A stretch of DNA of 64,000 bases, taken from contig OENT01000122.1 of assembly GCA_900239685.1 (NCBI GenBank), positions 124,001 to 188,000 on the forward strand. The letters run 5' to 3'. The stretch is from Rotaria macrura. Lineage: Eukaryota; Rotifera; Eurotatoria; Philodinida; Philodinidae. Shown here piece after piece: positions 61,218 to 64,000 of the stretch; within the stretch, counting starts at the first letter, position 1; the number at the start of each line of letters is the position of its first letter. A model generated the notes under the pieces. It was not told where the DNA came from. It saw only the letters and a program-made list of their open reading frames with translations, and searched no databases. A program made the translations under genes and the position numbers.

Positions 61218-64000
61218 ATACAGATGAAAATATGACTTGATTGAAACACGCACATGTGTGTGTGTGTGCGTTTTATAATTGAAGATGAAGTTGTCATCAT
61301 AATTGTTCTCCCTTTCTTTCTATTCCCTTTTATCACATCTTCATCGACATTTTCGTGATCAAAGAGTAAAAGATGCGGAAACATTTTTTGCTTCTATCTC
61401 AATCAAAAAAATTTTATACTTTACGCGATAATACCAATGTCAATAAAACGTCTGTGTCGTTTAGATTACAGACTAACCCGATCATGATGACCGATCATAA
61501 AAACTTTTTATACACTTATGTTTTACCGAGCAATATATAAACAGCTACAACGATGGGAAATGCTTTCATATTTACCTGTGAAAATGAACCAACAAACAAA
61601 AAATTTCAAGGTTTAATCACGTTTAATGTGAAAAAAAAATGAGGAAGAAATTCTAATACATTAATTGACATATAGATGTTAAAAATGAAAGTCGACACTT
61701 ACTGTAAGACGTGACGTTGCTATGTAAAGTTGATGTTCATCGGCTTCTCAGCTCTTCAAGTCAGAAGTTACATCAATGGTCACAATGCAAAATGTACACG
61801 AGAGAGAACAAAGAATGTTCCTTTTACGTAGTCAACGGTTTTGTCATTCAAGTGGTTCAGCCAGAGGGGAGTATATACATATACATGTATGTATATATAT
61901 ATATTCGTATACTTACACGCATAGAGTTTGTAACAAAGAAGATTGGAATACAATTACATGTATGCATGTATCTTGCACATATGAGCTAATTCATGTCTCA
62001 AATATGTTGTAGAAAGAAATGATATATTCTCGTTAATTATTGTTCAATATCTCACCTAGACGTCGAAAATGGATTTATTTTATTTATTTTTTTCGTCAAA
62101 TAGAAATAAAAATTCAACACAGCAGGAATGAATAATGATGATGGTCACAACTGTGTTTTTGTTAGAAGAAGAAAAAAACGAAGAGAAAGAGAAAGTGAGA
62201 TTGATCTCTCTCATCTTTTCCCCCCTTTCTCTCTCTCTCTCTGGTCTCTTTCTAGGTGTGTGTGTGTGTGTACGAGCTGGTTCCTTTTCTCTTTCCTATG
62301 TATTGTTCAGCCGAAGGGAAGAAAATGAACTTTTTTTCCTATTTCTTCTTCTACTTCTTTTTTTTTATTAATTTGGTGCTCTCTCTTTCTCTCACATTAC
62401 CCTACAGATCCCAACCTCATTAGATTAATCACTTTTATATTCGCTTCATTTAATATTAAGAGTTTACGTGGATATGTACGTTGTCTACGGCATAACGATA
62501 ACCGTGTCTGAACCGAAACTGACAATTTAATTGACTTTTTAAGATATTGAGACGATAAAAGTGTGGAAAACAGGTGAAAAATTTGATCTTTGTCTTTCGC
62601 TCGATTTCTGTCTCTCTCACTCTCTATGTATAAAATGTCGGTTGAACATCAGAGAGATAAATATTTTCGCATCACTGTCTTTCAATCATAAAAACACATT
62701 TACATTTTACAATTGATTGTTTCGTCGATCTATATTGAAACGATGACATCATAAAATGTTAGTCCATTGATCTTCATCGTTATTTTATAACTCAGATATC
62801 TATAAATTAATGATCAATGATCATAGATATATACATACGTAGGCATATATTCTTAAGAAGAGTATCAAACTACTAGTAAATAGATATGTTGGAAAGTAGA
62901 ACATAAAAATGAAGCAGTTATTTCCGCCATGTGTCACATCGATTTGCTATTCTAATCAAATTGACCATCTCATTGAAAAATGAGAGAGAAACCTTAAATT
63001 AGACCTATTTGACACTTGTTCACTTTCTTCCGGCTGAACTAACCGAAAATGGAAAGAGATGACCATCTGCATCGTGTACATGTACTTGTTGTTGTCTACC
63101 TGGTTCAATAGATTCTATATCTCACTTATATTCGTATGAATGAATATCTATCGTCGAGACTTTACGCATAAACACATACTATAGTTGCTTGTACGCGACA
63201 GATCAATGATGATGATAAGATCGAGTTTTTACCAAAAAATATAACTATGAAATGATGAATAGTAACAGGTCATTGTTCAAGATCTTATTAAAAGAAATCC
63301 TATTACTTAAACAATTCTTCTCTGTATTCTTTTTTTTTAATAAAGGAAAAAGTAGATGAATGGCCGGAGGCCGGAAGTTAATGCTACAAATTAAATAGAA
63401 CGATGTCGAGTTTTTTTCCTCAGGAGGAATATCTTTTTTCCTTCTTTACTTAAAGCTAACATATGAAATTTGACAATAAATATCGCAAATTCACGTGTCT
63501 ACAATCGTTTATCATCTATAGAAAAAGATTGTATTTACTTGAACAGATGGAGAATTCGTCTCGTCAATAATCATCATTTGGCATTCTCATGTGAGCTATA
63601 AATCTTGTCCCCACAATCGTAGGTCATTTTTCTTAGCCCTATACCTTTGTATGCATGTGAATACACGCGTGTGAGTGTCAATGTCTATATGGACATTCAC
63701 GTCACTTGACATTTGTTCTTGAATAGAGACGAATAAAAAACAAACTGAAAAAAACAAAAGATTCTATTCGTTCTCTTTTGTTAAATATAATTTACATCTT
63801 GGTGCCAAACTACAAATGCGGTATTCATCCGCTTAAAGGTACCATAAATATGTGTACAGTCGCACTGTCTATCCATTGGGATTCAATGTTTGTATGCTTA
63901 TACTCATTAGAGAAATCGTCGTGGACGTATTTGTCATCACACAACAGTCGCGTGAATGAACAATAGGATCAAAAGAAAAGCGCCTAGACTCTGGTACACA
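61218..64000. other. intergenic, microsatellites only
   Basis: Contains a (GT)n run just upstream of the protocadherin (about 61256-61269), a (TA)n-like stretch at about 61890-61905, and adjoining (CT)n and (GT)n tracts at about 62229-62272. No gene or RNA gene is recognised. Confidence 0.5.

Noticed and set aside
1..64000. CRISPR arrays, rRNA genes or bacterial operons
   Set aside because: No regularly spaced direct repeats, rRNA motifs or prokaryote-style gene packing are visible.

Overview
This is a eukaryotic, animal-type window. It is AT-rich, with GT-AG introns (many only 50-100 bp), no operons, and metazoan families: Argonaute, Notum, APC11, UBL7, protocadherin, a rhodopsin-class GPCR and a CFAP119-like cilium protein. 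AT richness, tiny introns, trans-splice-like acceptors next to several start codons, and many decayed elements in long gene-poor stretches all suit a bdelloid rotifer. That is an inference; no search was run. I rebuilt exons by eye and checked that codon phases join at every junction. The phases close for all multi-exon models listed.

Layout from left to right: 1-4.4 kb has no gene. A CFAP119/CCDC189-like cilium gene lies at 4.4-6.3 kb (+). An EF-hand gene lies at 6.4-8.8 kb (-), with an in-phase upstream EF-hand segment at 8.8-9.35 kb cut off by a TAA. UBL7 is at 9.6-12.0 kb (-), a single-exon Notum-like carboxylesterase at 14.2-15.5 kb (-), and an unrecognised gene of at least 621 residues at 17.4-20.1 kb (-). 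A complete 18-exon, 963-residue Argonaute with intact slicer residues lies at 22.8-29.2 kb (-).

From 29.2 to 37.6 kb there is little except a relic of a retroelement aspartic protease beside an inverted repeat. A two-exon GPCR follows at 37.7-39.9 kb (-). The denser block at 42.4-53.7 kb holds a CSPP1-like gene (+), ANAPC11 (-), a gene with an RPA32-binding-type motif (-), a small unknown gene (-) and a 1069-residue Pro/Gln-rich nuclear-type gene (-). A protocadherin-like gene lies at 58.1-61.2 kb (-). The rest is AT-rich, with microsatellites and foldback elements.

The genes do not form one pathway. Recurring themes are cilium and centrosome biology (CFAP119-like, CSPP1-like), ubiquitin biology (UBL7, ANAPC11), membrane signalling or adhesion (Notum-like, GPCR, protocadherin) and small-RNA silencing (Argonaute). 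The most distinctive non-gene structures are three foldback or terminal-inverted-repeat elements: a TTAA-flanked one inside an Argonaute intron, a 310-bp CGTA-rich palindrome at 48.4 kb, and a roughly 750-bp element with an internal 75-codon ORF at 56.2-57.0 kb.
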